From NCBI GenBank assembly GCA_030141605.1, contig JAQGDQ010000269.1:247541-311540 (forward strand): a stretch of DNA of 64,000 nucleotides, in the 5' to 3' direction. This DNA comes from Tubiluchus corallicola. Taxonomy: Eukaryota; Priapulida; Priapulimorpha; Priapulimorphida; Tubiluchidae. The notes under the pieces were generated by a model. It had not been told where the DNA came from, made no database searches, and saw only the letters and a list, made by a program, of their open reading frames with translations. Each line of letters begins with the position of its first letter. Position 1 is the first letter of the stretch. The position numbers and the translations under genes are program-made. Shown piece by piece: positions 22,659 through 36,100 of the stretch.

Positions 22659-22920
22659 TATTTTATTTCGTTTGTAATAGTTCAGCTTATCCTTTTTTTA
22701 AATTGCTCATTATAGTGTTTGTCTTTACAAAACAAGTATTTGTGATATATAAGACCGTTGCTAAGTAACAACCATCATGTAGCACGAGTATTGATCAACG
22801 AAGAATTGTACTCTTGTAATATAAGCTTTATTTATTTTGAGTGAATTTACAATACAATTCAAAACAAGTCCTAGTCATTTTTCCGAGTGCAGAAAAATGT
22901 AGTGCATTTTAGTTAGGTTC

Positions 22921-22962
<42 letters not shown>

Positions 22963-25900
22963 ATGCGTGCGTGCGTGATTGCATAGCAAAATCGTCCATA
23001 AGTCGGCAATTTTCTACTTATTCACACATACTGAATCTCGGATACCAAGCTCATCGCTGTATGTTATTTCAAAGCTGAGATAATCCACGTTGAAGTTGAG
23101 CTGCAGGCTATGCACTAAAAAACGTAACCTTGCAAAAATCGCTGTTAAAGTTAGCCATTATTAACACTTAGCAACCACGCAAATGTTGGTTGCGACTGAC
23201 TTTGTAAGAACACATTACAGGTATGCTTAAATCCAGTAGATGGCCCTTCCTGATGAAGATCTAAGCTTGGCAACAGAAAAAACCCAAAGAAAAATTACTG
23301 CTTCCGCAAGCTACTATCGGAGTTTGAAAATACAAGTTTTTTACAATTACATTATTAGTTTCTAGTCAGAAAAGTATGTATGGGGTTATAAAATTAAGTT
23401 TTTAGTATTTTTTACTATTTTTTAGTTGAATACTAATATTACAATACGTTATATTAAAATAATGTATGCATATCTACCTTATTCAGGTACCACAGCAACA
23501 AATTATGTGCATTGCACATATATGCTTGTTTTTGTAAAGCAAATTACACGGTGTTTGAGCTGTGTTTAAATTATTAACAGCATACTATTTATGCTTCTAT
23601 CAGTATTTTTAAATCGTGCAATGTAAATTGTTTGAAATTTACTGCCATGGCACTTATAATATTAGCAAAACTTTGCCATTTAATGCTGTGTGGAAACAAG
23701 GCGTATCAACATTTCACGATGCCCTCAGCTGATAGTTCTGTTCTGCCCATCTCTATTGTTAATTTGTGGTTGATTATTTAACGAGAATATTAAACAATTA
23801 CTTGTGGGGCATTAGAAACACTATTAACCTAGTTTCTACGTGGTCGTTATTAATTACCATTTATTTGCATAGTCCTTATATTCAAGGAGGCTGCACAGCT
23901 TGTTGTGTAATACTTATGATATGATTGTTATGTGGACTTATATAAAAACTGAGTTCAGTAACTGCCTGTGGTGTGTTATAAAATGTGCCCTTTTCATGAA
24001 TATGAAAGTATACATATTTTCCGAAGAGGATAAGAATTTTTTCTAAAATGTGACGCCCTTCAAACTTTAGCGCCTTAGGCTATAACCTAGTTAGCCTATT
24101 GGTCAATACACCCTTGTGTGGAAAGGAGCTTAAATTTTGTTCTTATTATTGTCCCAACGGATGGCGCTATATGCATTGCACAGTATGCAAAGATGATTAT
24201 AGCACCTGTGATGCCGTCTGTTAAGATTACTTGTAAAATAAATAGAACTAACTCTCTTCTCAAGTTTCAGTCCTAGATATCCTTCCTGTATGCATGCTTG
24301 TAGATGTCATTTTCCTACCATGAGCACCATGTATGGTAATAATTTTCCCGTCATTTTAATTACGTTCGTTACTTCCAACCTATTTACGAAATTTGAATAT
24401 TAACTTGCATAAGTTTGTATATATTTTGGTTATAATTATATGCTCGCAAAGCGTATTTTCTTGTCGATGTTTACCGTGTAAAGTGGGCGTTGTTTATAGT
24501 ACCACGAGTTGTGTTATGCTGGCTTATCCTGACCAGATCATGGACGTGCATTCCTGGTTTCATCCTCTCCGGGTCATCTGCTCCTGTGTGACGTTTACTG
24601 CACTGGGTAGAACCGCTTTCAGTCTTGGAGCACGATTTTCTTGTATCGTGGGCTATAAATTTCCGACGGTTTGTTTATTGGCGAGAATTTTCTATAATGT
24701 GTTGCGTGATGATAAACATTGAAATTCGCTGTTTTGAAAGGGCATCTTTAGCTTTAATGAAAGTCGTGTGAAAGACCAGGAAAGAAAATAACTGGCAAAC
24801 ATGCTTTTAACTTCGTGCTGAAAGGTTTATTGTAATTTTCTCGAAGCAGTGTAGTGGGTTAATTGGAAAATTTCAATTTGGCAACTTGCCAATTTCGGGA
24901 CTTGTGCCGTACAAGGCATGTTCTGACGGACAAAATAGTGCTGTGCGCGATCTCTTACCTACATCTGGCATTTAAATAAAATAGATTTATTAAATGTACC
25001 ACATTTTGCTTCTTCCTCATCGGCTACTTCTGGCAAAGGCTCAGGTTTTGCTTAATTGTTGGTCTAATATATATATATCTTAATGACGGAATAATCTACA
25101 ACCGTTTTTAAGTGAGTTCGAGCTAAGCAAGAGTCTAAATTTTTCATATGAGCTGCTTTCTTAACATTTGCAGGTAATGGCACCGCTCAGATCTTATCAT
25201 TGTGCAAAGTGGTACCTGACTTATAGAGGCGTTCAATTGTGTGGTCTATAGAGAAAGAATTGCTGCTAATTGCTAAAAACTCTTTTCAAGCTTATTATAT
25301 ATTTTTTAATTTAATTGAGTTTAGTTACAGTTTGGTTCACTGTTCGGACTTCGTATAAAACTTTAATTCTTTAGAACTGGAGTTCAAATTTGGCGTGAGC
25401 TGTGTGTAGTAAAATGCCGATTAGACTCGCTGCTTTGTTCGGGTTTTCTGTGGGCCTACTAAGCTGCTACTTATTTTTAACCTATTTGTTTGTCGGACGC
25501 TTAACCCATTCTGTAACTAAGCTGGAAGGTTTAATAAGTATCATTACTCATACAAGATATTGAATCGCGTCCCGAGTGCCTTATAACATTTTAGAGCTTA
25601 TGCGGGTACCTTTCGATTATTCTTTCTCCAATTTATTAAAAACATGAAGGAGCGGAGAGCTCATTACTTAATACGATCTACTGATTGGTAGTCTTGGGTA
25701 TAGTTTTAGCCCAGTTTTGTTCCACTTATTCGTTCGTTTCTGACATGCTGTGTAAATAAATTAACTTGATTTTATTCTACAAATATCATGCGTAGTAGGT
25801 GTTCCTGTCACACAATCACTGAAGATAGTTTTTTGCGAGGATTAATTAGTAGCAGACGTCATTGAGCAAACGCAGTGAAATTGCTTTACTTGATCTGCCA

Positions 25901-27093
25901 TTCATTCTCAATTTACCATCTTGTTGTAAATCTCACCCGAAGTTTACATTAGCAAAGTTAATTCAGCAGAAAAGTAGAGCGCGTCTGTCTAGTCGCTGGC
26001 TTATTGGCTTTGCTGCTGTGATGGTCGGTAGAAACTGGTACGTCGTAATCGATAGTTTGCACTGCTGGTGATCTAGGCATGATTATGAAATTCGGTATTT
26101 GTTGGTTGAGATACACTTAGGCTTTAATCGTTTAGTGGATCGGTTTTGCACGATTGATACCTTTAAACCGATTTTATATAAATTTATATCATTTACGGCA
26201 ACGGCAAAAGTGGCGTCGATGTCTTTCAAGTAGCGCATCTTCGTTTATCTGTTAGGAACCGCAGTAAAGTGATTTATCCAGCAAATTATTTGTTCTTTTG
26301 TAGTTGAACGTATTTATGCAAAATCAATACTTTTGCCATTCATTAAATGAATCGCTTTAATCACAGTCATGAATGGTGATTGATAATTTACAGTTATTAT
26401 GTAGACTGCTTTTCAAAACTGCTGCGGATACGTTACAATAACATATGGCTGTACCTAAGTAAGATCTAGAATGGGAGTTTGTGCATGTCGAAGTTAGTTG
26501 ATTAGTTCGATTTTCATATTTTGAACGCAGATCTAAGTGTAGCGGTGCAAGAAATAATAAAGGTTTTTTTGGAATGTACAGCAATTTTTGCTAGGTGCGT
26601 TTGGTTCAGTGTAAGCTCGACTGGATTTATAATGAATATATAAAGTAACTATTTTGTGCATGTATGGCGAGAACAGCACACTAAATTTTCCGTTTCTCAT
26701 TTCTGCATCTACCGGCCACTTCTTTTCGTGCCCTCTAACTTCCCCATACATGTGAATACACCTTTACGTAGGACTAGTCTAGTCGTCATCGCTTTCTGAG
26801 ATTGTGCGTTAATGTTTAGCAAATTTTCTGTGATTATTCACGCAGTTTGAAAAGTTGAAATTTTGGGTTTGTTTTACTACGTCGCCAAGATATGACTATG
26901 GCATGCGTTTCAGCTTTGTCATAATTATGCAATAGCATTACCTATGCGACATTACTTTCGGGGTGTGGGTTGTTCTATTTATAATAGACCGACAAAACCT
27001 CCAGTTATAATAACACGTTGTTGTCGCACGTTCGTTGTGCAAAAACTTCGCTTCTTAAGATTGGTTTAACACCAAATTTGACTCACCTACGCC
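22659..27093. other. Intergenic region before the CCDC91 gene
   Basis: AT-rich, with a GT microsatellite at 22924-22954. ORFs here start at non-ATG codons or are short. No gene recognised. The CCDC91 promoter is presumably within its last kilobase, but no motif decides it. Confidence 0.5.
22924..22978. repeat. GT microsatellite
   Basis: (GT)15 followed by GCATGCGTGC variants. Confidence 0.9.
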
Positions 27094-27147
27094 ATGTCTG
27101 GATCCGGAATTGTACCGCCAAGTCGTCGAAGTCGAAACCGAAAACAT
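27094..27147 (+). CDS. CCDC91: CCDC91 exon 1 (tentative)
   Basis: ATG at 27094 opens MSGSGIVPPSRRSRNRKH, with donor gtaaga at 27148 in the phase needed by exon 2. It rests only on phase, codon look and donor; another first exon is possible. Confidence 0.5.
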
Positions 27148-30100
27148 GTAAGAGATTTTTTATGCAGGCTTTAATATTAAACAAATTACTTTATTTAAAT
27201 TCTTTGAAAGGGGGCTCTCGAGATTCTTTCTCGAGCTGCAGTTGTTAATTTTTAAATGAAATCTGGTTGCCACGTAAATTTGTAATCTTAATTTCAAGGT
27301 TATTTAATAAAGGTAAAGCCTACCTACAATTTTATTCAATTTTTAAAATCAAATTTGCTTCAAGCACAAAGGAGTTATGAAAAAGGTGGGACTATGTGTG
27401 GATTTGAACCACCGCTCTTTTGGTTACAGTTTCAGTATTATGAACACTAGGGTACTTAGTTTGGTGAGCACAGTCTAATGGTCATAGAGTTGAACATGTT
27501 ATCCAAAAGTTCGTGGTTCAAATCCAGGCGTAGAATGGATTTTTTCAGATGTCCTCTTTTGTGTTGAAGCGCGTTGGTTTGAAAAGTTCAATAATTAGGT
27601 ATCATTAAATATTATATTCTATTATTGAAAGATTCGTGGTCAGTGTTTCGTTCAAAAATATTGAAGATTGCTTTAGATCATAATCCAGTGGACTATTCAG
27701 TATGTAAATCCAAGCAAAAAGGAGCTTGATTATTAATTCATTGTTGTACATCTATTAGCTGCAGCAGTTTTTGTGCTTCATCTATACCAAACTATTTATA
27801 ATAGCCATAGTTTATCAAACTGTTTCCATGCGATTTTTCTTGAACCTCTTCTGTGCGCATGTAAATTTGCAATTCACATAAAAAGTTCACTAACACAAAA
27901 ATCTCGTTTTTTTACACATTTTCCGTTTATCTTAACACATTTTCTCTGATATTCCTACAAGTTTACTGCCTGCGAAAACATGTTATTCCGGATCAGATTA
28001 CAGCTACTGTTCTCAGCACGTGTTACTAATAATCTTGAGGCGCCCACGAAATGAGATAAATGCTCTGTAAAGCTATGATAGCTGCTATTATAGCAGTGCA
28101 AATGAATTGGTAATAGCTTTTGGCACGATTTTCCCATTACTGAAATGTTGTACGTGCTTTTGTGGTAAATTATCATCGCCACTAGCTGTTTAAAAGCATC
28201 GTGTCGTCGTTGTGAAATTTACGATGTGATCAGTCATGACTGCAAAAAATAGATCAGTTCTTTTACTATGATGAAAATATTTCGCTCAACCAAAATGACG
28301 CCGAGTATGACTTAAATTTTGTTTTAAACATGTATTTATTTTAGTCAAAAAAAGATCTACAGTATTAACGTCACATTTATAAAAGAAAACAAGAAATGAA
28401 ATAGTCCATTAAGACAGAAAGTGAGAAGGACTTGTACGTTTTAAAGCCCTCTGGACAGACTGAAATTTTCAAGTACCATTTAACATTATTTACTATCAAA
28501 TACCATTTAACATTATTTAAATATTAACATACATGTTTTAATTCCAGCTGATCCTGACATAGTTCAATATTTTGTTTATAATTTTAGTTAAATGCAATTT
28601 GTTCGCTAGAAAAGGGAGCAATCATTTGTGCACCTTTGTGTCATAACAAATGCTGATTAGTGTTTTAATTAATTTTGTAATTTAGTGATGAAGTTAAAAT
28701 TAGGGTTAAAGTTGCCTAATATACCGATTATCCTACAGGGCCCTCAAGTTTTAGCGAAATTTGGTAAAAAAATCTGTTTTTTATTACGGTTGTGTGGAAA
28801 TATGTGCTAATTTCCAATTAGTTTACTTCAAGCTATGTAAATGTCACTAAAATATATCACAAGTAAAAGATATTCAGGACAGGTGCTTGCCAGTTAAAGG
28901 GTGGCTCCGTCTGAGGGGGCCCCAAAAGTTCATAACCCGGCCCTGCTAATATAGTATTTGCCCATATAGACTTGTCTATTACATGCTAGTGTATCATGTT
29001 TTTAGAAGACATTCTCTTATTACTGCAATAAAATATGATATGAAGGGGAAAAGTTTGCTGAATCCTCAAAATTATCTCGAATCTCACCTAAAGCTGTTAA
29101 ATTTGCCTGCCAATGATTTAATTTTAAATCAACACAGGTGGCACCGCTATTCGATAGTATATGTATAGTACATTTCATTTCCTCTGAACACTGAAGTTTT
29201 TGTTCCTGTTGATTTATGAGCAGTTTTGCACAGTTGATTACCTTGAATTTGCGTTTTTTCATGAGAATTTACGCATGTAAATTTGATAGCATACTGCGTG
29301 CAACATGCAGTTACGTGCTCCACGAAAGCTGTCATTCTGGTTACGGGTTTAGGCAACTTCCATTTGATGTGTGAGTGGTTTGGAATTTCTGTATGTATAT
29401 GAATATATAAATAAATATATATATATATATATATATTTTATTTATATGTGCGTATGTTAATTCTTTATTTGTCATTAAACATAGAGAATGAATGATGGAA
29501 CGGGGATAGGTTTATTTATTATGAAAAGTGTTAGGACTAATGCATTTTATCAAGCCTTCTGTTGGAAACCACTTTCTTTAGCAACGTCTAAATCACCTTA
29601 TTTTGCTGTTACGCGTGTATCAACTGTTTTCTGTGTCCGCGTTGCTCGACGGCAGTGTTTTTAAGTCATATATTTCTGAAAAAAATTTTGGTGGTTTTTT
29701 CCAGAGACAAGGAGTTGTGGAACCACCCATTCCCGACTTTGAAGACGACTTTGATGAATTTGGACATTTTGAGGTGGGTCTTAGAATTTTAATGCACTCA
29801 AGTACCTACAGATGACCGATTAAATCAATGATTTTTGAAAAATAAAAATTTTACCAACACAATTATAATAATTATTTTGCACATTGAAAGTAATATTATA
29901 GCTGAGTAGTTAGACATGAGAATCTAGACTTGCTTCGACCATGCTGGTTGATAGCTGAAGTGGCTAGAATATTTGGCAATTTTTCAAAGCTTTCTTCCTT
30001 CTACATTTGACTGCTGAGTACTAGACTTGTTAAATTTAAATTGGACATGCCTTACAATTTGACTTGATATCCTATTTTAATCCTTATTAAAAATTACCAT

Positions 30101-33100
30101 TCATGTGGACATATGTGAAGTGGGCTTGTTGGGACATTTCCCTGGGGTTTTATTTCTAGATATGTACGGTCTTCCTGGAAAAAACATTCCCTTAATCCAA
30201 CTGGTAGCCCTTCATTTTGGTAGAGGTATTTGTAAAAGAGATCTTCATCATTGTTTGGCCCGGTTTCTCCTCCTTCCAAAGGTTTATAAATTTCCCTCAA
30301 AAACCCGTACCAAGCAGTAAGACCTTTTTCTACATAGTGTTCCTGTTGGAACGTTGGATGAAAATTTCCAGAAATTGCCATTTTTGTTCATTGCCAGAAA
30401 AACGTGTTAGTGGGTGCTCAGTGGTTTGGCGGAAGATCTATAGCTCTTTGGAAATGATGTGGGTCTTTTTTTTACAAATGTCTTTAACGGAATGAATGGT
30501 TGTGGCTAATTTGAGGAAACGCTTTTCTCGACGACCCTTCAGAAGACACAGTTTTCAGTTCAAGATGTCCACTTTTAGGCAGCATTCATTCATTTTCTGG
30601 GATTGAAACATTAGATATTATGTATAAACTACGCTGTGCTGATTCGTCCTCCCATTAAGTGGGACCCCAGTGGCTTCTCAAGCATGTGTGTAAGTTGGTT
30701 CACAAGTCTTTGGCATGGCTTCAAATGAAAACCTTCTGTGCCGCAGTGCCAAAATAACCTCCCCGGATTCATCCACTGCGCTGCGCTGTACATTATGGAT
30801 GTTAGAAGCTGCTCGCATTCTTGTGTCAGAGTTTGACTGGTGTGAGCGCGTGTGTGCGTTCATTAAATTCTCATTGGAAACCTAGATTCTGTTAGAGTGG
30901 CTAGTTCATCGGTGAGTGAGTGTAGGTTTGACCTTGAATAAATATTGGTCGGAGTCACTGTGTGCCATGTCTACAATTTTTTTATATTAAGGTGTACATT
31001 GCTAAATGTCGCTGTGTATTTACAGCGTACGCAATTGGCTGTTTTGTTTATCGTTTTCCTTACTATGGAAACTAAACGCATTTTGCTGGCATCTGTGTTA
31101 AGTCACTTTTCAAGCACTCTAAGGAAATTTTGTCATAGCTTTGGGCATGTTGCCTTGTTGACATGTTACATTACTATGTCCAGGGGCGACAGAAGATTTT
31201 TAACAGTGGTCATTTGTTGTGTTTTATTCGCCTTGTGTGTGGTTTTCGTATATATTTGGCATGGTGCCAGGGTTTAACGTGTTTGCATGCCTTATAAGCT
31301 AATTAGCGTCCGTTTTCACTTTGTTTAATACTCAAACGATATCATTTTCGTCTTCTTTTGATTTGCTTTTTTGTTTAAGTATGAACCTGTTTTCAAAATT
31401 TTGGCTGATTAAAATCTATGTTTCTATATTTTTCTACCTCGTCAGTTGCCATCTAGAATTGGTAGCTAGCTTACTTGTGCTCATATTTGACGATCATTTC
31501 ATATTATTTTAAAGTTTTGTTAACCAGAAGCACTTTATTGCATATGTGTTTTTATTTTAAAATTTTAATTAGAACATCCTACTTTGTCGATATAATTAAT
31601 TATTTGGCATTTAGAAAACAAATGGTGAGCGATGTGATACCACATCAAAAATCTTTGTTGAACTAGAACGTTCCTCAGCTCCTACTCAAGTTTTTATCTT
31701 GTTTCAAACTTCAAAGCAGCCTCTTGGCAAAGCAAACATTTGCTGTTTTGACAAGTCGACTATCAATTCAGTTGGTTGGGCATTAAAACGTATCGCCCAA
31801 AACTGCGTTTCATTTTGGCTTTATTTATTTTTTTGGAAACTGGATTAAGCAGAAAAATTAGACGTTTAATGAAATTCTTAAGTGATGAATATGATGCAAA
31901 AAATAACAGTTTGTGAATTTTGTGTGGAGAAATAGCCAAGTAATTGAGGCATGTCAGTATATTGTTAGCTGCAAAGTTAAGCAATGCCTTGCCTGATTGT
32001 AAATGCTTGGTGATTGCCATGACAAATCTTGTATTCTCATGCTTTCTTTGCCCTGTGGTTACTTCTGTTGTTAGTGAGAGAGATGTATGTCTGTCAGTGC
32101 CAGAATTTCACCTTAGAGGTTTAGGGGATTACCTTCGCTAGTGACCTAGGGTCTGCTCCAGCCACATTACCATTTATGAGTAGCACTAAGCTTTTCCAGT
32201 GAGTCCTTGATTTTTGCTTCTGATGTTCCAAAGCAAATAATGAAGAAATCCTCGTTTAAAAAGCTTTAAAACAGTAAAAGTTTATATATTCTAGTTGTTA
32301 GCCTAAGACAGTTTTACTGTATCATGGTATCATTTCATTTGCCTGTTACTAGTAAAATTACTTATCATACTCACTGAAAACTAGCAGCATTATAGTCTCA
32401 AAAGGGGAATTAATTATAAGATAATAGCTATATCTGATTAGTGTTTATTTTTTATTTGTTTTTTCCAGAGTGCTGATCCTATGGAACAGTCTGAAGCCCA
32501 GCCATTGCCAGATTCTTTAGCACATTCGAATCCGTGGGCATCAGCCTTCTCATCTCAGTTTCCAGGATTCAAAGGTAGCAAGAAATATTACAGCCCTTGA
32601 TTTGACTTTGGGGTCATACACATATCACGATATCAAGTTTCAGCTGATTTCAAGGACCTATCTTGTTTTATAATGGCATTTCCAGGTATCCTGTCACTTA
32701 TCTACACTAAACGCGATATCGTTATATGTGGACATGTTAGTTTTTCTATTATTCTGTGTAACTGTCATGGAGCGCATTCACAGAGAGCTACATAAGTGCA
32801 TTTACGCAAAAAGTCACACTCTTTGTTATCATGTCATACCTGAGAGGTAACAGAAACATTGAGGTTTTAGCCTACACCTTTCTAACAGGTTCAAGCAGTT
32901 TTAATGACTTCTTGTACTGTATTCCTGTAAATTAGTAAATCGTATTAAAAAGGGAAGCTTTGTAAATGCTTCACATCACACTAGGCTGCTAATTATATCT
33001 TAACTTGTCGTGATAATTTTGCTAATATTTTCTTAGATAATTTTCTTTGATCAGTAACTAGTAGGATTAATTATTAGGATTACCTAATAATTTGAGTAAT

Positions 33101-36100
33101 TGATATTAATGTCATTTAATCAGATAATAATAATAATATGATACTAGCACAGCTACTGTAACTTGATAAAAATCACATGTAGATATTGTTAACAGTATGG
33201 CCCTGTAAATAGAGGATGCACATGTACTTATTTTTTGAACAAGGTGAAAGCTTGACAATATACTAAATAATATTCGTACCTCTGTATTATGTATATTTGA
33301 GGTGTAATGTTACATTAATTTTATATTACTTTTACATTTTGATTACACTGCAAACTAATTTACTTTCTATCTGCCATCACATCATTTTGCATGTGCGGAA
33401 AGTGTTGACAGCTTATTTTTGGGGAAATTTTTGAAAGTATCCTAATTCCGTCTGTACATTCTTAGGACAGGTATCTCCCGGAGGCACCCCTCTGCCTACA
33501 GACTATAACCAACCCGAACAAAACGACATGTATTACGGTGGCACACAGCATGGTCAACAACGGGGCAGTCCAAGTGCTTATTATGGCAGTCCTGGAATGA
33601 CACAGAACTATGGTCATGCAAATACGCACTATAGTTATTCGCCAGAGCAGCGGTCAACTGGCCGCTTGAATCCATCGCCGGCAGTTCTAGATTTGGAAAA
33701 AGATGTTTTAGAATCTGCTCAGGTAATATCTTCAGCCAGTTCTTTTATTGCGATTCAACTCCTTCTAGGCCTTTTCACGAGTATTTAGGTATTGTAGGAT
33801 GATAATCTACCTACAACCACACTCGACCACGTATAGTCCAGTGTTAAGATTTGCATCTCAATTCATTTAGTCTTGTTATACGTGTTATTTTTATACATTT
33901 TTCACCTTCACATTCTATAATCTGTCTAAGTTGTTTCCAGATATACCATTTTTTTAACTCTAAATACTGATTCAGAGTTGTAAGTGTAAGATCTTTAGTA
34001 CCCCCAATAATCTTCACGTCGATCATGCACATGAAATTCCGTGCAGTAAATTTTATTTAAAACAAAACTAGGTTGGTAGACATTACAGAAGCCAGAGTAG
34101 TTTATGAGTGTCAGAGAAATATCTTATTACGGGTAAAAAGCAGAAGAGGTTGTCATTGTAGAGCAGCTAACTTTTTCCTTTTTGAACTTAAAGGCCTATA
34201 TAACCCCAACAAACATTGAAGTTTTTTAATGCATTATTATGATTACACAAAGAATTCATATGTGTTATTAAACAAAAGAAATTTATAAATCGAATAACTT
34301 ACCTTTTTCTGGTGAATTTCGAATGCGTCATTGCCTTAAAGATAATCATGTTTCGCATCTTTGGTGCGAGTGAGCAAGAATGACGTACGAGGTTCAGAAA
34401 GCGTCTTTGGTAACCGATGTTTGTTTACCGATCTTTGGTGACTTCATGGCTGTACTCATAACGTCATTCGTCTCGCGCAACGAAAAATGGCCGTTCTTCA
34501 AATTTTAACACTGTTAACAACGAGGTGATAAAGAATCAAAAGAAACAAGTTTTACAGTAAGTTTATAATAAAATAAATAGAATATTCATGATGAGATTTA
34601 AGTTGTAAGAGTTTATATTGTAATGGGGGGGGGTTAGTTTGACTTTAAATATTTGCATTATGATCCTTGGATAGGGCTTTTTGATTTTCTTTATTTATTT
34701 ACAGGCAATAAGAGACTTGAGTTCATCTTATGGGAGCCAGAATAGGAGTAAGCCACCCATCTACCCTCATTCCTCCTCCGGCCAATATTCTCCTTCTTCT
34801 GCCCATCAGGGGCTACGAGTGGGTGGTCGACCATTGAGTGGCGGTGATGCAGCTCGAATGTCGCCTACTCGTTACGAAGAACAGCCTCCTCCGCGCCCTC
34901 CTCCACCCGTCATGATGGAGGAACCAATTCAGGCGCGAGAACGCAGAGACGTGCATAGTGAACTGCCCATCTCAACTGCTGCCCCGTATGTTCCGGTTGA
35001 ACAGCCTGGCCAGGCATCGCCACAAGGGTCTCAGAAAGAGCAGGCATGGTACATGCATTCTGCTGGCTCTCCCCAAACTGTCCCTCAGGAACCGCGTGCC
35101 AGAGCACCCACACCCACTGGAGATGTGCTGTCACTGAAAAAGGTACATTTCATTTGTGTTGCTGTGAGCCATTTTGCAAAATATCAGGCTATAGATATAT
35201 AATTGTAACTGCAGAAATAGTTTTGATGATAATGTTAATTCATAACAGGTAGTGTTCCATTGACTATGCAGACTGTAAATAACAGATTCACATTATGGTA
35301 CAAACCCACAATTAATTGAATTTTCAAACCAAACTTAAAAAGTGGAAAGTGTGAAAAAGTTGAAACGTGGTCTGGATTTGAACTGGGGCAGATGCCATGA
35401 CTGGATGCAGACACCCAGCGATCATGACAGCCCTAAACAAACAGCTGTGATTTTGTCTGTTTAGTTTGTGTTTTTAGCTTTAGTAGTCAGCCCAAGCATC
35501 AATAGGCCAAAGTGATTAAAACCGTCAAAATTTGGGTTTGAAAATATAATGCAGCAGTAGAAATCTAAATCTGAGTTTTTATGGTCTTTCATGCCATTAG
35601 AAAAGAGTTCTAGGAGCCCTAATGTTTGTCGATCCATTCGATGATTTCGTAGTACCTTTTACCTTTATTTGTGACGAAACTAACAATTCTAGTGGTTTGC
35701 AGCAAATAATGAATTTGACGGAGGAGAACCTACGGCTAGTCCAGGAGCTTGCAGACATGCAGAAGGAGCTAAAAGAACAAGAAGAGAAGTATAACGCTGT
35801 GAAAGCCCAACAGGAGTCACAGTTAGAGGATATGAGGCAAGCTGGTCATAATGCACTAGCAATGGTAGTCGAGGAGTACAAGGTACGGATATGGCTGGAA
35901 TACCAAAAAAAAATTATTCAGTTTTACCAGTTACAGATTTTAGTAATCTACTTTTCATGCAATTACCAGGAATAATGGTGCATATTACTGTGCGAGACAA
36001 TAGATGGCAGTTAATGGAATTTGATAACACAGTTGTTCTGATACTTCGCACATTCACCATTGTCCAAATATTGATTGATTAGATTTGATTTGATTTGATT

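Noticed and set aside
24393-24722. 109-codon ORF with a hydrophobic start resembling a signal peptide
   Set aside because: Begins at TTG, has no recognised domain and no flanking gene signals.
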